Notes: a model not told the origin generated them from the letters alone. DNA of 64,000 nucleotides from Geothermobacter hydrogeniphilus (GCF_002093115.1 NZ_NAAD01000007.1:1-64000); one strand, 5' to 3'. Counted from the first letter of the stretch, positions 43,588 to 52,743 are shown. Translations and numbers: made by a program.

Positions 43588-44448
43588 ATGCTCAGTATCA
43601 AGCTTTTCAATGTCACCACCATCGCCTATTTCGGCGCTATGCTCGCCTTCATCTCCTACCTGGTGATCCGCAACCGGACCGTTGCCCTGGTCGCCAACAT
43701 CTGTTGTTACGTCGGTTTCGCCCTGCATACCGCGGCCATCGGTATGCGCTGGTACGAGTCGTACCAGATTCTGGGCGGAGACGGCCGCGCGCCGCTCTCC
43801 AACCTCTACGAATCGGTGGTCTTTTTTGCCTGGACCATCCTGCTGATCTATATCCTCATCGACCTGAAATACCGGCAGCGGGCGATCGGTGCTTTCGTGC
43901 TGCCGTTCGCGTTTTTCGGCATGATCTGGGGGCAGCTTTATCTCAGCGACGCCATCGATCCGCTGGTTCCGGCGTTGCAGAGCAACTGGCTGACCTATCA
44001 CGTGATCACCTGTTTTCTCGGCTACGCCGCCTTTGCCGTGGCCTGCGGGGTGTCGATCATGTACCTGATCAAGGCGCGCAAGGGCCGGGATGACGGTGAA
44101 GACCGGGATGACGGCGGGGTGCTGGCGCTCTTCCCGAGCACCCGGGTGCTGGATGACATCAACTACAAGGCGATCATGATCGGGTTCCCGCTGCTTTCCC
44201 TCGGCATCATCACCGGTGCCGCCTGGGCCAACTACGCCTGGGGCACCTACTGGAGCTGGGACCCCAAGGAAACCTGGAGCCTGATCGTCTGGTTCGTCTA
44301 CGCGGCCTTCCTGCACGCTCGTTTCACCCGTGGCTGGGTCGGCAGAAAGGCCGCCTGGCTGTCGGTGTTCGGTTTCGCCGCCACCATCTTCTGCTACCTG
44401 GGGGTCAACCTGGTGCTGTCGGGACTGCATTCTTACGGTGGCGGTTGA
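43588..44448 (+). CDS. ccsA: Cytochrome c biogenesis protein CcsA/ResC (System II)
   Basis: A 286-residue membrane protein with eight hydrophobic segments and the WWD heme-handling motif WGTYWSWDPKETWSLIVWFVY. Histidines near TYHVITCF and LHARFTRGW are candidate heme ligands. The C-terminal ending GLHSYGG is characteristic. It follows resB by 27 bp with AAGGGAG. With ResB it exports heme and joins it to apocytochromes. Confidence 0.94.
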   Translation: MLSIKLFNVTTIAYFGAMLAFISYLVIRNRTVALVANICCYVGFALHTAAIGMRWYESYQILGGDGRAPLSNLYESVVFFAWTILLIYILIDLKYRQRAIGAFVLPFAFFGMIWGQLYLSDAIDPLVPALQSNWLTYHVITCFLGYAAFAVACGVSIMYLIKARKGRDDGEDRDDGGVLALFPSTRVLDDINYKAIMIGFPLLSLGIITGAAWANYAWGTYWSWDPKETWSLIVWFVYAAFLHARFTRGWVGRKAAWLSVFGFAATIFCYLGVNLVLSGLHSYGGG

Positions 44449-44526
44449 TAAAGGTGACCCTGTAGGTTATTGTTTATGGCTTGGATCCACGGATTCAGGC
44501 ATGAATCAATTTTCAAAGGTCGTGGA

Positions 44527-44949
44527 ATGGTTCGTATAGCAGTCAGAAAATTTGCCAGCTGGTTTGCGTTGTTCACCTACCTGTTGCTCTGGCACGGGTT
44601 GGCCCATGGCGTGGTCCTCTGTATGGATGCGGATGGGCGCAGTCATCTTGAAGTTCATTCTGTGGGCAGCTGTTCCGAAGGTTCGTCGTCGACAGGCGGT
44701 CGGGAGGATTCATCGGCCCGGCTGAAGATCAAGAGCCTCTGTGAGGACTATGCTCCGGACATCCTGGCCTACAAGCGGTCACCAGCACCGGTCAGCGTAC
44801 TTGCTCCGCCGGCGGTGTCCTCTCCGTTCTTCGTGTGGCCCGAACAGAAGATTTTCCCGCCGGTTGCGGCGGCGGGAAGGTATCTGCAACCGACCGGGCC
44901 TCCCCGGGTTGCATTGACGGCTCTGAAAACGACCATCCTGCGGTATTGA
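44527..44949 (+). CDS. Small exported protein upstream of the metal efflux pump
   Basis: A 140-residue protein with an N-terminal membrane/signal segment (about 11-30, WFALFTYLLLWHGLAHGVVLC), a Ser/Gly-rich linker with cysteines, and a C-terminal ending VALTALKTTILRY that resembles the ending of the 41461 protein. It directly precedes the TolC-like gene. Such small proteins are often found at the head of Cus/Czc-type operons, possibly as periplasmic metal sensors. The ATG follows AAAGGTCGTGG. A relic CCACGGATTCAGG (repeat A-like end) lies just upstream. Confidence 0.65.
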   Translation: MVRIAVRKFASWFALFTYLLLWHGLAHGVVLCMDADGRSHLEVHSVGSCSEGSSSTGGREDSSARLKIKSLCEDYAPDILAYKRSPAPVSVLAPPAVSSPFFVWPEQKIFPPVAAAGRYLQPTGPPRVALTALKTTILRY

Positions 44950-45140
44950 TTTATCCCACCCCTGCTTCATTCGATGCCGGGTTTCCGCCGTTGCAGCTGC
45001 TTCGGTCGGAACCCTGGTTTAAGATTTCTTCATAGAAAAAAATTCAACAGCGCCTTTACGGCGGCATAGTGCCGTGCTGCGGGCGCCGCAAAACCGTCTC
45101 CTCCGGAATCCCGGAGAGGGGACGTGACAGGAGCAATGAC

Positions 45141-46520
45141 ATGTTTTTACGCAGTCTTGTTTCCCTGGGAGTGGTTTGTCTCGGTTTCATTTTTTCCGTA
45201 CCGGTTCTGGCCGGTGAACCGGGCTCGAAGCCGAATTCCCTGGGAAAAAACTATCCGGTCTTTGAGATCCCCCGGGAAAAACGTGACAACCGGCAGGGGG
45301 CTGATGTGCCCGCTACGGTCGGGGATCTCAGCCTCAGCCAGGCGCTGCGGCTGACTATGCGCTACAACCCGAAACTGGCTTCCGCCGCCTGGAATTCCGA
45401 GGCCGGTGCCGGACGGGAACTCCAGGCCGGATTGTTGCCGAACCCGGATTTTTCGATCGAGATGGAGAATTTTGCCGGGGAGGATGAGATGAGCGGCTAC
45501 GATGCCGCCGAAACAACCTTCTCCATCAGTCAACTGCTGGAACTGGGGGGCAAGCGCGACAAGCGAAAGCAGGTTGCCCGGCTGGGAAAAGAGTTGCTCG
45601 ACTGGGATCGGGAAGCGATTCGCCTGGATGTGTTCACCGCGGCCACCAAGGCCTATATCGGGGTGGTTGCGGCTCAGCAGCGGGTGGCGCAGGCCGATGT
45701 GCTGGCGGAATTGGCCAATGCTGTCCGGCGTGCCGTGCGTGAACGGGTCGAGGCCGGCAAGGTTTCGCCGCTGGAGTTGACCCGGGCCGGGGTCGAGTAT
45801 TCCGCGGCGCGGTTGAACAGTGCCAAGGCCCGGCGAACCCTGGAGGCGGCACGCAAGACGCTGGTCTCCTTCTGGGGGGCCACCAGGGCCGAGTTCGGCA
45901 AAGCGAGCGGTGATCTGAAAGTCGCACCCGGATTGCCGCCCTTCGAACAGCTTCTGCGCGCCATCGATAACAACCCCGACCTGGCGCGCTGGCAGACCGA
46001 GCTGGAGCAGAGACGGTCGGAACGGCGTCTGGCGGATGCCGGGGCGGTGCCGGATCTCACCGTCATGGTCGGTGTGCGGAATTTCCAGGACACCGGAGAC
46101 AATGCGCTGGTGGCCGAACTGGCGATCCCCCTGCCGTTGTTTGATCGTAACCAGGGGGGGCGGAAAGAGGCGACGGCGAGTTACTACCGTGCCCGACACC
46201 AGTGGCAGGAGGCGAAAAACAGGATCGAGACGGAACTGTCCATCGCCTATCAGCAGCTTCGGAGTGCCTATGATGAGTTGCGGGTCCTGAAAAAGGAGCT
46301 GCTCCCCGGAGCTGAGCAGGCCTTCGAAGCGGCCAATTTCGGTTACCGCGAGGGCAAGTTCGGTTTTCTGCAAGTCGTTGACTCTCAGCGCACCCTGTTT
46401 GAAGTGCGCGGGCAGTATGTGGATGCCCTGGCGAACTACAATACCGCCCGGGCCGATATTGAGCGTTTGATTGCCAGCCCGCTGGCGGACTTTTCATCTG
46501 AACCCGAAAAACAGGATTGA
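45141..46520 (+). CDS. Outer membrane efflux protein (CusC/CzcC type)
   Basis: A 459-residue TolC-family protein: signal peptide (about 1-24), two outer membrane efflux repeats with long helices (LSLSQALRLTMRYNPKLASAAW; LEQRRSERRLADAGAVPDLTVMVGVRNF; PLFDRNQGGRKEATASYYRARHQWQEAKNRIETEL) and the C-terminal repeat (FGYREGKFGFLQVVDSQRTLFEVRGQY). These signatures place it with the metal efflux branch. The ATG is chosen by ACAGGAG. Eleven bp separate it from the adaptor gene. Confidence 0.92.
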   Translation: MFLRSLVSLGVVCLGFIFSVPVLAGEPGSKPNSLGKNYPVFEIPREKRDNRQGADVPATVGDLSLSQALRLTMRYNPKLASAAWNSEAGAGRELQAGLLPNPDFSIEMENFAGEDEMSGYDAAETTFSISQLLELGGKRDKRKQVARLGKELLDWDREAIRLDVFTAATKAYIGVVAAQQRVAQADVLAELANAVRRAVRERVEAGKVSPLELTRAGVEYSAARLNSAKARRTLEAARKTLVSFWGATRAEFGKASGDLKVAPGLPPFEQLLRAIDNNPDLARWQTELEQRRSERRLADAGAVPDLTVMVGVRNFQDTGDNALVAELAIPLPLFDRNQGGRKEATASYYRARHQWQEAKNRIETELSIAYQQLRSAYDELRVLKKELLPGAEQAFEAANFGYREGKFGFLQVVDSQRTLFEVRGQYVDALANYNTARADIERLIASPLADFSSEPEKQD

Positions 46521-46531
46521 GGATACAGAAC

Positions 46532-47746
46532 ATGAAAAACAGCAAACGGAACAAGTTTTATATTTTGCCGGCGGCGCTGTCGCTGGTGCTGGTCCTTGCT
46601 GCCGGTCTGCCCGCTACGGTAACGGCCGGAGAACAGGGCAAGAAATCGGCTCATGCCGGGGAAGAATCTGAAGGCGGTCACGAGGAAGGTGTCGTCCGCC
46701 TGTCCGCTGCCGAGCTGAAAGAGTTCGGAATCGTTGTCAGGGAAGCCGGACCCGGTCGCCTGGACACCTTTGTCGACCTGCCGGGAGAGATTGTCATCAA
46801 TGCCGACCGGCAGGCGCACGTGGTGCCTCGGGTGCCGGGAATTGTCCGCGAGGTTCGCAAGAAGCTCGGCGACCAGGTCAAGGGTGGAGAGGTGATGGCA
46901 GTGCTGGAAAGTCGGGAGCTGGCCGACGCCAAGGCTGAATACCTGGCGGCCCGGGAACGCCTGGCCCTGGCCGAGGCCAACTTCAATCGTGAGGAACGAC
47001 TCTGGAAAAAGAAGGTTTCGGCGGAGCAGGAGTATCTCGATGCCAAGCAGGCTTTTGCCGAAGCGCGGATCAATCTGCGTTCGGCCGAGCAAAAGCTGCA
47101 TGCCCTGGGGTTCAGTGAGGACTATCTCAAGCAGTTGCCGGAGCACCTGGACCAGACCTATACCCGTTATGAAATGCGGGCCCCGTTCAGCGGTGCGGTG
47201 ATCCAGAAGCATATTACCCTGGGAGAGGCCCTGAACGGTTCTTCCGAGGCGTTCGTTGTTGCTGACCTGGGTACGGTCTGGGTCGACATCAACGTCTACC
47301 AGAAGGACCTGGTCAAGATTCACAAGGGACAGAAGGTGGTGATTGAGATCGGCCACGACATTGCCCCGGTGAGTGGAACCCTTTCCTATGTCGGACCGCT
47401 GGTCGGAGAGGAGACCCGGACCGCCCTGGCCCGTGCGGAGTTGCCTAATCCGCAGGGGGATCTGCGGCCCGGAATGTTCATCACCGCCCGGGTGGCGGTC
47501 GGCAGCGTGGATGTGCCCCTGCTGGTGCCGAAGACCGCGTTGCAGACCCTGGAAGGGAAAACCGTGGTGTTTGTACTGGATGAAGATGGTTTCGAACCGC
47601 GGCCGGTGACTGTCGGCAGGGAAAACGGCCTGCAGGTGGAGATCAAGGATGGTCTGAAGCCCGGCGAAAAGTATGCCAGTACCGGAGCTTTTACTCTCAA
47701 AGCACAGCTTTCCAAGGGCGCTTTTGGTGGCGGTCATGGACATTAG
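46532..47746 (+). CDS. RND efflux periplasmic adaptor (CusB/CzcB type)
   Basis: A 404-residue membrane-fusion protein: signal segment (about 14-34), a charged His/Glu stretch HAGEESEGGHEEG that may bind metal, barrel-sandwich/lipoyl half (VVPRVPGIVREVRKKLGDQVKGGEVMAVLES), alpha hairpin (ADAKAEYLAARERLALAEANFNREERLWKKKV), and beta-barrel (GTVWVDINVYQKDLVKIHKGQKVVI). It ends in a His-rich tail GGGHGH. Links the inner pump to the outer channel. Confidence 0.92.
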   Translation: MKNSKRNKFYILPAALSLVLVLAAGLPATVTAGEQGKKSAHAGEESEGGHEEGVVRLSAAELKEFGIVVREAGPGRLDTFVDLPGEIVINADRQAHVVPRVPGIVREVRKKLGDQVKGGEVMAVLESRELADAKAEYLAARERLALAEANFNREERLWKKKVSAEQEYLDAKQAFAEARINLRSAEQKLHALGFSEDYLKQLPEHLDQTYTRYEMRAPFSGAVIQKHITLGEALNGSSEAFVVADLGTVWVDINVYQKDLVKIHKGQKVVIEIGHDIAPVSGTLSYVGPLVGEETRTALARAELPNPQGDLRPGMFITARVAVGSVDVPLLVPKTALQTLEGKTVVFVLDEDGFEPRPVTVGRENGLQVEIKDGLKPGEKYASTGAFTLKAQLSKGAFGGGHGH

Positions 47747-47761
47747 GCGGGAGGTGCCATC

Positions 47762-50700
47762 ATGGAAAAACTGATACGTCTGGTACTGCAGAGCCGTCTG
47801 CTGATGTGTGTTCTGGGAGTGCTGGTGCTCGGCGCGGGCTGGTTCAGCTACAATCGCCTGCCGGTCGACGCCTTCCCCGATGTCACGCCGGCGCTGGTTC
47901 AGGTCTTCACCGAAACCGAGGGCCTGGCCCCGGAAGAGGTGGAAAAATATGTCACCTACCCGGTTGAAGTGGCGATGAACGGCTTGCCGAATCTCAAGGA
48001 GATCCGTTCAGTTTCCAACTTCGGCCTGTCGGTGATCAACATCTACTTCGAGGACGGAACCGATATCTATTTTGCCCGTCAGCTGGTCGGCGAGCGGCTG
48101 CAGCTGGCCCGAGAGGAGATTCCCGAGGGATTCGGCGAGCCGGAGATGGGGCCGATCACCACCGGCCTGGGGCAGATCCTCTTCTACGTGGTCGAGGATG
48201 AGACCGGCAAGCGCAGCTCGGAGGAGATGCGCGAAATCCAGGACTGGTTGATCAAGTTCAACATCCAGACCGTGCCGGGGGTGACGGAAGTTCTCTCTCT
48301 CGGCGGCGAGGTCAAGCAGTTCCAGGTGCAGATCCGCGCCGCGGACCTGCTGCGCTATGACCTGACACTCAATGAGGTGGTCGAAACCATCCGCGCCAAC
48401 AATTCCAATGTCGGCGCCCAGTTCCTGGTCAAGAATTCCGAGGAATACATCGTCCGCTCGGTCGGTCTGGCGGAGAAGCTTGACGACCTGGAAAAGATCG
48501 TGCTCAAGGTCAAGGACGGCACCCCGATCTATCTCGACCAGGTCGCCGATATCGTTATCGGCGGGGAGATCCGTCGCGGCCTGGCCACCATGGACGGTAA
48601 GGGCGAGGCGATTGTCGGTATGGTCCTCAAGCTGATCGGCACCAACACCTCGCAGGTGATCAGCGATGTCAAGGCCAAGATCGAAAAAGTCAACCGGGTG
48701 CTTCCCGAGGGGATTAAAATCGTTCCCTATTATGACCAGGCCACCCTGGTGGCGAAATGCGTCAACACCGTCACCAAGGCCCTGCTGGAGGCGGTTGTCC
48801 TGATCGTCTTCATTCAGTTGCTGATGCTCGGCGGTGTCCGGCCGAGCGTGGTGGTGCTGGCCTCGATCCCCTTTTCGCTGGCCTTCGCCTTCTTCCTGAT
48901 GAACTATTTCGGGGTTTCGGCCAACCTGATGTCGCTTGGCGGACTGGCTATCGCGCTCGGTCTGCTGGTCGATGGTTCGGTGGTCATGATCGAGAACGTC
49001 GACCGCCATATTCATACCGCCGACCCGGACGAGTCGATGCTGCAGATCGTGTTGCGGGCCAGCGCTGAAGTGGCTCGGCCGATCATCTTTTCGCTGCTGA
49101 TCATCGTTATCGTCTTCCTGCCGTTGTTCACTCTGCAGGGGGTTGAGGGCAAAACCTTCCGGCCGCTGGCACAGACCATGGCGTTTGCCATCTTTGGTTC
49201 GCTGGTCTTTACCGTGCTGCTGGCACCGGTGCTCAGCAGCCTGCTGATGCGCCGGCCGAAGAAAACCGGTGAGCACCGGGAACTGCTGGTGGTGCGCTGG
49301 ATGCTGGCGGCTTATCGGCCCGCGGTCAGCCTGTTTGTTCGCCGGCCGGTCATCCCCATCGCTCTATCGGTCGGATTACTGGTGGTCGGCATTTTTCTCT
49401 TCTCCCTGCTCGGCTCGGAATTTGTTCCGCGTCTCAATGAGGGAGACCTGCTGATCCGGGCGACCATGGCGCCATCAATTTCGCTCGATGAAGCCAGTGC
49501 CAACATGGGGCGTTTCGAACGGCGGCTGATGGAGAAGTTTCCCGAAGTGACCCGGATCGTGACCCGCGTCGGGCGCGGCGAGGTCGGGGCCCATGCCGAC
49601 CCGGTCAACAATTCCGAGTCGTTTGTTGCCCTGAAACCGCAGGATGAATGGACTTCGGCGGAGACTCCGGATGAACTCTATGCCGCGATCGGGAAATTTC
49701 TGGAAGATTTCCCCGGGGCGCAGTTCAACGTCACCCAGCCGATTGCCGCCGCCGTGGACGAGCTTCTGACCGGAACCAAGGCGGCCCTGGCGATCAAGAT
49801 CTTCGGCGACGACATGGAGGTTCTCAAGCAGAAAGCCGCCGAGATCGAGGCGGTCATTCGCGAGGTGCCCGGCGCCGCCGATGTCCAGAAGGACCAGGTC
49901 ACCGGCACGCCGCAGTTGTTGATCCGCATCGACCGGAAGGCTATTTCCCGTTACGGGATCAATGTCGAGGATGTGCAGAGCGTGATCCGGACAGCGGTCG
50001 GTGGCGAACAGGCGGGGCAGATCTTCGAGGGGATCCGGAGGTTCGATATTTATGTGCGTTATGCACCACAGAGCCGCGGCAGCTCCGAGGCGATCCGCCA
50101 TATTCTGATCTCAGCTCCTGGCGGGATCAAGGTGCCTCTCGACCAGCTGGCGCAGATCGAGGAAATCGTCGGTCCGCGACAGATCACCCGTGAGAACAAT
50201 CAGCGCTTCATTACCGTCCAGTGCAATGTCCGCGGACGGGATATCGGCTCATTCGTTGCCGCCGGGCAGCAGGCCCTGGCTGAAAAGGTGAAACTCCCGC
50301 CGGGCTACCTGGTGAACTGGGGCGGCCAGTTCGAGTTGCAGCAGGAGGCCAACAAGCGCCTGGCGCTGGTGGTGCCGGTGACACTGCTGATTGTTTTCCT
50401 GCTGCTCTATTCGACGTTCAATTCGTTACGCAACTCGCTGCTTATTTTTCTCAATATTCCGCTGGCGCTGGTGGGCGGGGTGATCGGGCTCTGGCTGACC
50501 GGCCAGAACCTGTCGGTTCCGTCTTCGGTCGGGTTCATTGCCCTGTTCGGGATCGCGCTCGCCAACGGCATGGTCCTGGTGACCTATATCAACCAGCTGC
50601 TGCAGGACGGGGTTCCGGTCATGCAGGCGGCGATTGACGGTGCCTGCATGCGTTTGCGGCCAGTCATCATGACGGCTGCCGCCGCTGGTCTCGGCCTGGT

Positions 50701-50857
50701 GCCGATGGCCCTCGCCTCGGGGACCGGCAGCGAAGTTCAGCGACCGCTGGCGACCGTCGTTATCGGTGGGCTGGTGACCTCGACCCTGTTGACCCTGCTG
50801 GTTATCCCGGCCCTGTATAAATGGTTTTCTGTCAAGGTTGAAAAGGAGGCTCCATGA
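47762..50857 (+). CDS. Heavy-metal RND efflux pump (CusA/CzcA family)
   Basis: A 1031-residue HME-RND transporter with twelve membrane helices and two large periplasmic loops. It opens LVLQSRLLMCVLGVLVLGAGWFSYNRLPVDAFPDVTPALVQVFTET, diagnostic of the family. The TM4 signature reads GLAIALGLLVDGSVVMIEN with the proton-relay acid D404. Substrate subclass (Cu/Ag against Zn/Co/Ni) is not clear from this motif; it matches neither textbook version exactly. Sits with its adaptor and channel in one operon and overlaps the PII-like gene by four bases. Confidence 0.94.
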   Translation: MEKLIRLVLQSRLLMCVLGVLVLGAGWFSYNRLPVDAFPDVTPALVQVFTETEGLAPEEVEKYVTYPVEVAMNGLPNLKEIRSVSNFGLSVINIYFEDGTDIYFARQLVGERLQLAREEIPEGFGEPEMGPITTGLGQILFYVVEDETGKRSSEEMREIQDWLIKFNIQTVPGVTEVLSLGGEVKQFQVQIRAADLLRYDLTLNEVVETIRANNSNVGAQFLVKNSEEYIVRSVGLAEKLDDLEKIVLKVKDGTPIYLDQVADIVIGGEIRRGLATMDGKGEAIVGMVLKLIGTNTSQVISDVKAKIEKVNRVLPEGIKIVPYYDQATLVAKCVNTVTKALLEAVVLIVFIQLLMLGGVRPSVVVLASIPFSLAFAFFLMNYFGVSANLMSLGGLAIALGLLVDGSVVMIENVDRHIHTADPDESMLQIVLRASAEVARPIIFSLLIIVIVFLPLFTLQGVEGKTFRPLAQTMAFAIFGSLVFTVLLAPVLSSLLMRRPKKTGEHRELLVVRWMLAAYRPAVSLFVRRPVIPIALSVGLLVVGIFLFSLLGSEFVPRLNEGDLLIRATMAPSISLDEASANMGRFERRLMEKFPEVTRIVTRVGRGEVGAHADPVNNSESFVALKPQDEWTSAETPDELYAAIGKFLEDFPGAQFNVTQPIAAAVDELLTGTKAALAIKIFGDDMEVLKQKAAEIEAVIREVPGAADVQKDQVTGTPQLLIRIDRKAISRYGINVEDVQSVIRTAVGGEQAGQIFEGIRRFDIYVRYAPQSRGSSEAIRHILISAPGGIKVPLDQLAQIEEIVGPRQITRENNQRFITVQCNVRGRDIGSFVAAGQQALAEKVKLPPGYLVNWGGQFELQQEANKRLALVVPVTLLIVFLLLYSTFNSLRNSLLIFLNIPLALVGGVIGLWLTGQNLSVPSSVGFIALFGIALANGMVLVTYINQLLQDGVPVMQAAIDGACMRLRPVIMTAAAAGLGLVPMALASGTGSEVQRPLATVVIGGLVTSTLLTLLVIPALYKWFSVKVEKEAP

Positions 50858-51186
50858 AAGAGATTCGTGCCTATATCAAACGTCACAAGTTGTCCGAAGT
50901 AACCCGGGCTCTGCACAAGGTGCCCGGCTTGACCGGCTTGACCATCGTCGAGACCAAGGGCGTCGGTGTCGGCTGGAAGAAAGGTGGCGGAAAAGATGGC
51001 CTGGTCAGTTACCAGCCGGGACTGAAGCTGGAAATCCTCTGCTGCGATGCCCTGGTTGAAGAGGTGGTCGCCCTGATTGAAAGGGCGGCCCATACCGGGC
51101 TCAAGGGAGATGGTAAAATCTATGTGAGTACCATCGACATGGCGGTTCGTATCAGTACCGGTGAGCGGGGCGGGGGGGCCGTTTAG
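50854..51186 (+). CDS. PII (GlnB)-like signalling protein linked to the RND pump
   Basis: A 110-residue protein of the PII fold: MKEIRAYIKRHKLSEVTRALHKVPGLTGLTIVETKGVG at the start, KLEILCCDALVEEVVALIERAAHTGLKGDGKIYVSTIDMAVRISTGERG at the end, with the T-loop region shortened and Gly/Lys-rich, so nitrogen-type uridylylation is unlikely. A Cys pair (CC) is in the beta-strand. The start overlaps the pump gene (ATGA), so it probably modulates metal efflux. PII-like proteins in Czc/Cus operons are known; their ligand is not. Confidence 0.85.
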   Translation: MKEIRAYIKRHKLSEVTRALHKVPGLTGLTIVETKGVGVGWKKGGGKDGLVSYQPGLKLEILCCDALVEEVVALIERAAHTGLKGDGKIYVSTIDMAVRISTGERGGGAV

Positions 51187-51348
51187 TACCATGTAACCCA
51201 TAATCTTTCGCATCTTGCTGGTTATTTTCCGCGTCAGCTGCGTTGCGCTTCACCGCTGCATAGCTACGGCTATGCAGCGGTGAAGCGCGCCTTGTCGACA
51301 CGGAAAATCCCGGCGCAATATTGCGAAATCCCATGAGTTACAGGGTAC
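51186..51348. repeat. Palindromic repeat B (163 bp)
   Basis: Imperfect inverted arms of about 50 bp (GTACCATGTAACCCATAA...TTTTCCGCGTC against GTACCCTGTAACTCATGG...TTTTCCGTGTC) flank a near-perfect central hairpin around CGCTGCATAGCTACGGCTATGCAGCG. Begins at the stop codon of the PII-like gene. A half copy is at 41334-41382. Confidence 0.85.
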
Positions 51349-51353
51349 TGGCC

Positions 51354-51474
51354 GGCTGATGAAAAACATTCATCTGCGGCGTCGCCCGTAACCCCGCGGC
51401 AACGGCGTGCCTTTCCGGCCCGTCTTGTCCCGTGGGGTTACGGGCAACCTGCACAACCTGGGGCATTTCACATC
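51354..51474. repeat. Palindromic repeat C, copy 1
   Basis: Starts GGCTGATGAAAAACATTCATCTGC and contains strong arms GCCCGTAACCCC (51384-51395) and GGGGTTACGGGC (51434-51445). The same layout occurs at 58798-58913. Directly follows repeat B. Confidence 0.75.
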
Positions 51475-51509
51475 CTTCCCACGAAGGGTGCTGAAGGAGG
51501 TCCGTGAGT

Positions 51510-52004
51510 ATGGATCACGATAAGGCAGGAGTCAAAGCGATCCTTTGTGGCCTGGTGGTTGTCCTTTCGGGATGGTCTGTCGCCCACGCGGACGTGTTCC
51601 GCTGTCGTGCCCGGAACGGCACGATGATTTTCACCAATGATCCGGCCCGGATTCCCCGGGAATGCCGGCCGCTCGCTGCGGGGGAGGCTCCGCGGGCCGG
51701 TTTCAGCGTGGTGCCGTCCTCCGGGAGGCCCATTTCACGTCCGGTTGTTGCTGTGGGGGAATCTCCCCGCAAGATCAGGCAGGAACTGCAGCAGCGGGCC
51801 CGCAGGCTGGTAGAGGAGTACCGCCAGGCATTAAAAGAACGGGCGGCAGCGGGGCGCTCGTCGGGGCGACGGCTTGCGATGAGAAAAATAGTCGAGCTTA
51901 AAAAACAGCGGGACAGTTTCCGCGGCGAGGTGGACAAGGCGCCAATTTCCCTGCGGGCCCGACGTGAAATCGAGGATATCCTGGTGTCCATACCACCATC
52001 ATGA
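51510..52004 (+). CDS. Exported DUF4124-like protein
   Basis: A 164-residue protein with a signal peptide (about 8-28, AILCGLVVVLSGWSVAHA) followed by DVFRCRARNGTMIFTNDPARIP, the short beta module of DUF4124 proteins, and a basic helical C-terminal half (QELQQRARRLVEEYRQALKERAAA). Periplasmic; function unknown. Start: ATG 51510 at nine bases from AAGGAGG; a GTG at 51504 is closer than usual. Preceded by repeats B and C. Confidence 0.7.
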   Translation: MDHDKAGVKAILCGLVVVLSGWSVAHADVFRCRARNGTMIFTNDPARIPRECRPLAAGEAPRAGFSVVPSSGRPISRPVVAVGESPRKIRQELQQRARRLVEEYRQALKERAAAGRSSGRRLAMRKIVELKKQRDSFRGEVDKAPISLRARREIEDILVSIPPS

Positions 52005-52082
52005 TTCAGGGGGTGACATGGGCGGGGAGCCTTGTCCTGCCCGGTGCCGTCCAGGTTCCCGCGAGCTCGCGGAGGAGGAACG

Positions 52083-52493
52083 ATGAAAAAATTTCCACTG
52101 ATGCTCGGGCTGTTTCTGCTGTCGGGCTGTGCCGTCGGTAATGGCCCGACTCAACGCCGGGATCTGAGGATTGTCATTCAGGGTGCCGGAGCCGTGCAGG
52201 TCCAGAAGGTTACCGTAGCCGCGGAGGACCGGGGTGCTGTCGTCTCCGGCCAACTCCGCAAACTGTACCAGTTCAAGTTGCCCGGCCATGTTGATGTGCG
52301 GGTGTGTCAGCCGGACGGATCGGTCGAGACGGCGCGGGGGACTGTCCGTGATTATGCCGCTCGTCGCCGCGGAACGAGAATCGCGAGTTTTACCGCTCAT
52401 CTCAAGGTCAACCCCCCGACCGGGTCTTCGGTGCAGGTCCGGTACCACGCCGCGGGTGATGACTCGGGCCACGATCTCACCTGCGCATCCTGA
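52083..52493 (+). CDS. Small lipoprotein of unknown function
   Basis: A 136-residue protein with a lipoprotein signal (MKKFPLMLGLFLLSGC, Cys about 16-17) and a beta-rich domain (DLRIVIQGAGAVQVQKVTVAAEDRGAVVSGQLRKLYQFKLPGHVDVRV). Preceded by GCGGAGGAGGAACG. Follows the DUF4124-like gene by 78 bp on the same strand. No family recognised. Confidence 0.7.
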   Translation: MKKFPLMLGLFLLSGCAVGNGPTQRRDLRIVIQGAGAVQVQKVTVAAEDRGAVVSGQLRKLYQFKLPGHVDVRVCQPDGSVETARGTVRDYAARRRGTRIASFTAHLKVNPPTGSSVQVRYHAAGDDSGHDLTCAS

Positions 52494-52578
52494 GGCACGG
52501 GTGAGAATGAAGATGTTTCGAAGACAGCCCCTCGATCGCCTGTAAATCGTACGACAGTTTCAACTCTTCCCAATGTCA

Positions 52579-52656
52579 CCTGAAGCAGTGAGTCCCTTGT
52601 CGGCGGACAGATCAAGCACTTGCACTTCCTGTCCAACAGGAACTCACTGATTCAGG
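52579..52656. repeat. Repeat A, internally deleted copy in reverse orientation (78 bp)
   Basis: Both inverted ends are kept (CCTGAAGCAGTGAG and CTCACTGATTCAGG) with CCTGTTGGACAGG- and CCGCCGACAAGGGAC-type inner arms on the reverse strand. About 80 bp of the centre is missing. The whole forms a near-perfect hairpin. Confidence 0.85.
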
Positions 52657-52743
52657 TGTTTCTGATCCGTCCCGACGGCCTGCCGACCGGGTCGCGATCT
52701 CTTTCCCCCGCTTCAATCCCGTTCGGACCAGAATCTCCGCTCA

